Positions 14,151 to 14,750 of a DNA stretch of 14,750 bases are shown piece after piece. The notes under the pieces were generated by a model. That model was not told the DNA's origin. It worked only from the letters and a program-made list of their open reading frames with translations, and did no database searches. The stretch comes from Caldifarciminota bacterium (GTDB taxonomy: Bacteria; Hydrothermota; Hydrothermia; S141-80), in NCBI GenBank assembly GCA_015490255.1, contig WFYF01000310.1, positions 1-14,750 of the forward strand, in the 5' to 3' direction. How positions within the stretch are numbered: the first letter of the stretch is position 1; each line of letters starts with the position of its first letter. The translations under genes were made by a program, and so were the position numbers.

Positions 14151-14750
14151 CTATTCCACGTTCCGGGATTGCTCCTTGAGCTGGTCCACCACTTCCCGCA
14201 TCTCAATGGTAAGGTGAACCAGTTCGGACAGGCTGGATTTGTGGGCCAGGGTGGTCCACTCCCGGTGGAGCTCCTGAAGAAGAAATTCCACCTTGCGCCC
14301 TTTGGGACCGGCCTGACGAAGGGTCTGGTCCAGGGCCTGGATGTGGGATTCCAGGCGGGTGAGCTCTTCCTCCCCCTCAATCTCCTTCCGGATCCGGAGA
14401 TACAGATCCGCCACCTCGGGGGGCGTTTCCTCTTCGCTCTGGATTTCCGGCAGACGGGTTTTGAGACGGGCGATTTCCCGCTCTTTCAGACGCCGGGCCC
14501 GGCGGAGCCCCCCTTTCAGCTTCTGGAGAGCTTCCACGAAGAACGTTTTCAGCCGCTGCCCCTCGGCTTTCCGGCTCTGGACGAGTTCCCGGAGGGCCGC
14601 ATCCACCAGTTTCAGAACCGGACGGGCTGGTGGGGCCTCCCGCATCTTGCTCTGCTGCACCAGCTGCAAAAGGTGGGGCACGTCCGCCACGGGCTGAATC
14701 CCCCGCCGGCTCAGTTCCGCCACAAGCTGCTCAATCTGTTCAAAGGGAAA
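14151..14750 (-). CDS. yicC: YicC-family endoribonuclease (5' end cut by window edge)
   Basis: The frame is open from the right edge, giving 199 residues: the C-terminal two thirds of a protein normally about 290 long. A GTG at 14723 is internal, since the frame continues upstream. The signature GRKVEFLLQELHRE, then EMREVVDQLKEQSRNVE at the very end, matches the YicC/YloC C-terminal domain. The preceding region is a long charged helix. YicC proteins cleave RNA endonucleolytically and take part in RNA turnover. The usual HRE-xN-TIGSK segment reads HREWTTLAHKSS, a diverged version. It is followed after one base by the Mut7-C RNase gene, two RNA-cutting enzymes in one operon. Confidence 0.88.
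   Translation of the reverse strand, partial: FPFEQIEQLVAELSRRGIQPVADVPHLLQLVQQSKMREAPPARPVLKLVDAALRELVQSRKAEGQRLKTFFVEALQKLKGGLRRARRLKEREIARLKTRLPEIQSEEETPPEVADLYLRIRKEIEGEEELTRLESHIQALDQTLRQAGPKGRKVEFLLQELHREWTTLAHKSSLSELVHLTIEMREVVDQLKEQSRNVE

Noticed and set aside
1..14750. CRISPR arrays, insertion sequences or att sites
   Set aside because: No spaced direct repeats, transposase or integrase motifs were seen. tRNA-Arg has no duplicated 3' end in the window, so no integration is supported.

Overview
The window is compact, GC-rich, almost gap-free bacterial DNA. Genes follow each other with 1-4 bp overlaps or very short spacers, and both protein-coding edges are cut by the window ends. The organism looks like a diderm, probably thermophilic bacterium. 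Three observations point that way: a complete TtuA-type tRNA 2-thiolation enzyme (classically linked to heat-stable tRNA), a sulfide:quinone oxidoreductase with its DUF1641 companion, and a large secreted metalloprotease whose C-terminus resembles a Bacteroidetes-type (T9SS) sorting domain. A sulfur-influenced, thermal, FCB-like or candidate-phylum lineage would fit, but the sequence alone does not settle the phylum.

Layout. (1) 1-4.3 kb, minus strand: a secreted M6/immune-inhibitor-A-like metalloprotease is followed by a secreted FG-GAP beta-propeller protein that runs off the left edge. Two strong hairpins lie between them. The protease has its own sigma70-like promoter and a good ribosome binding site. 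Its start codon is out of frame with the body because of a (CTCCT)5 tandem repeat inside the signal-peptide codons. Four or seven copies would give a perfect signal peptide. This looks like a phase-variation switch captured in the OFF state, and it is the most interesting item in the window. (2) 4.45-8.98 kb, plus strand: a run of sulfide:quinone oxidoreductase, DUF1641 protein, TtuA-like tRNA thiolase and an RNase II/R-family (RNB) exonuclease. (3) 8.93-10.36 kb, minus strand: a small beta-carbonic anhydrase and hydroxymethylglutaryl-CoA lyase; the lyase gene overlaps the RNB gene tail to tail. (4) 10.36-10.51 kb: a divergent intergenic region with one recognisable promoter in each direction. 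(5) 10.51-12.15 kb, plus strand: a 544-residue exported or membrane-anchored protein of unknown function. (6) 12.16-12.59 kb: the C-terminal remnant of a BAAT-type acyl-CoA thioester hydrolase. (7) 12.66-13.76 kb, plus strand: tRNA-Arg(UCU), three tiny membrane proteins of cytochrome-oxidase type (two share a CcoS-like tail) and queF, tightly packed. (8) 13.67-14.75 kb, minus strand: a Mut7-C/DUF82 RNase preceded by a YicC-family endoribonuclease that runs off the right edge; the Mut7-C gene overlaps queF tail to tail by 95 bp.

Functionally the window mixes RNA metabolism (TtuA, RNB, QueF, Mut7-C, YicC, tRNA), sulfide and respiratory membrane chemistry (SQR, DUF1641, CcoS-like proteins), and a probably variable secreted surface or protease module.
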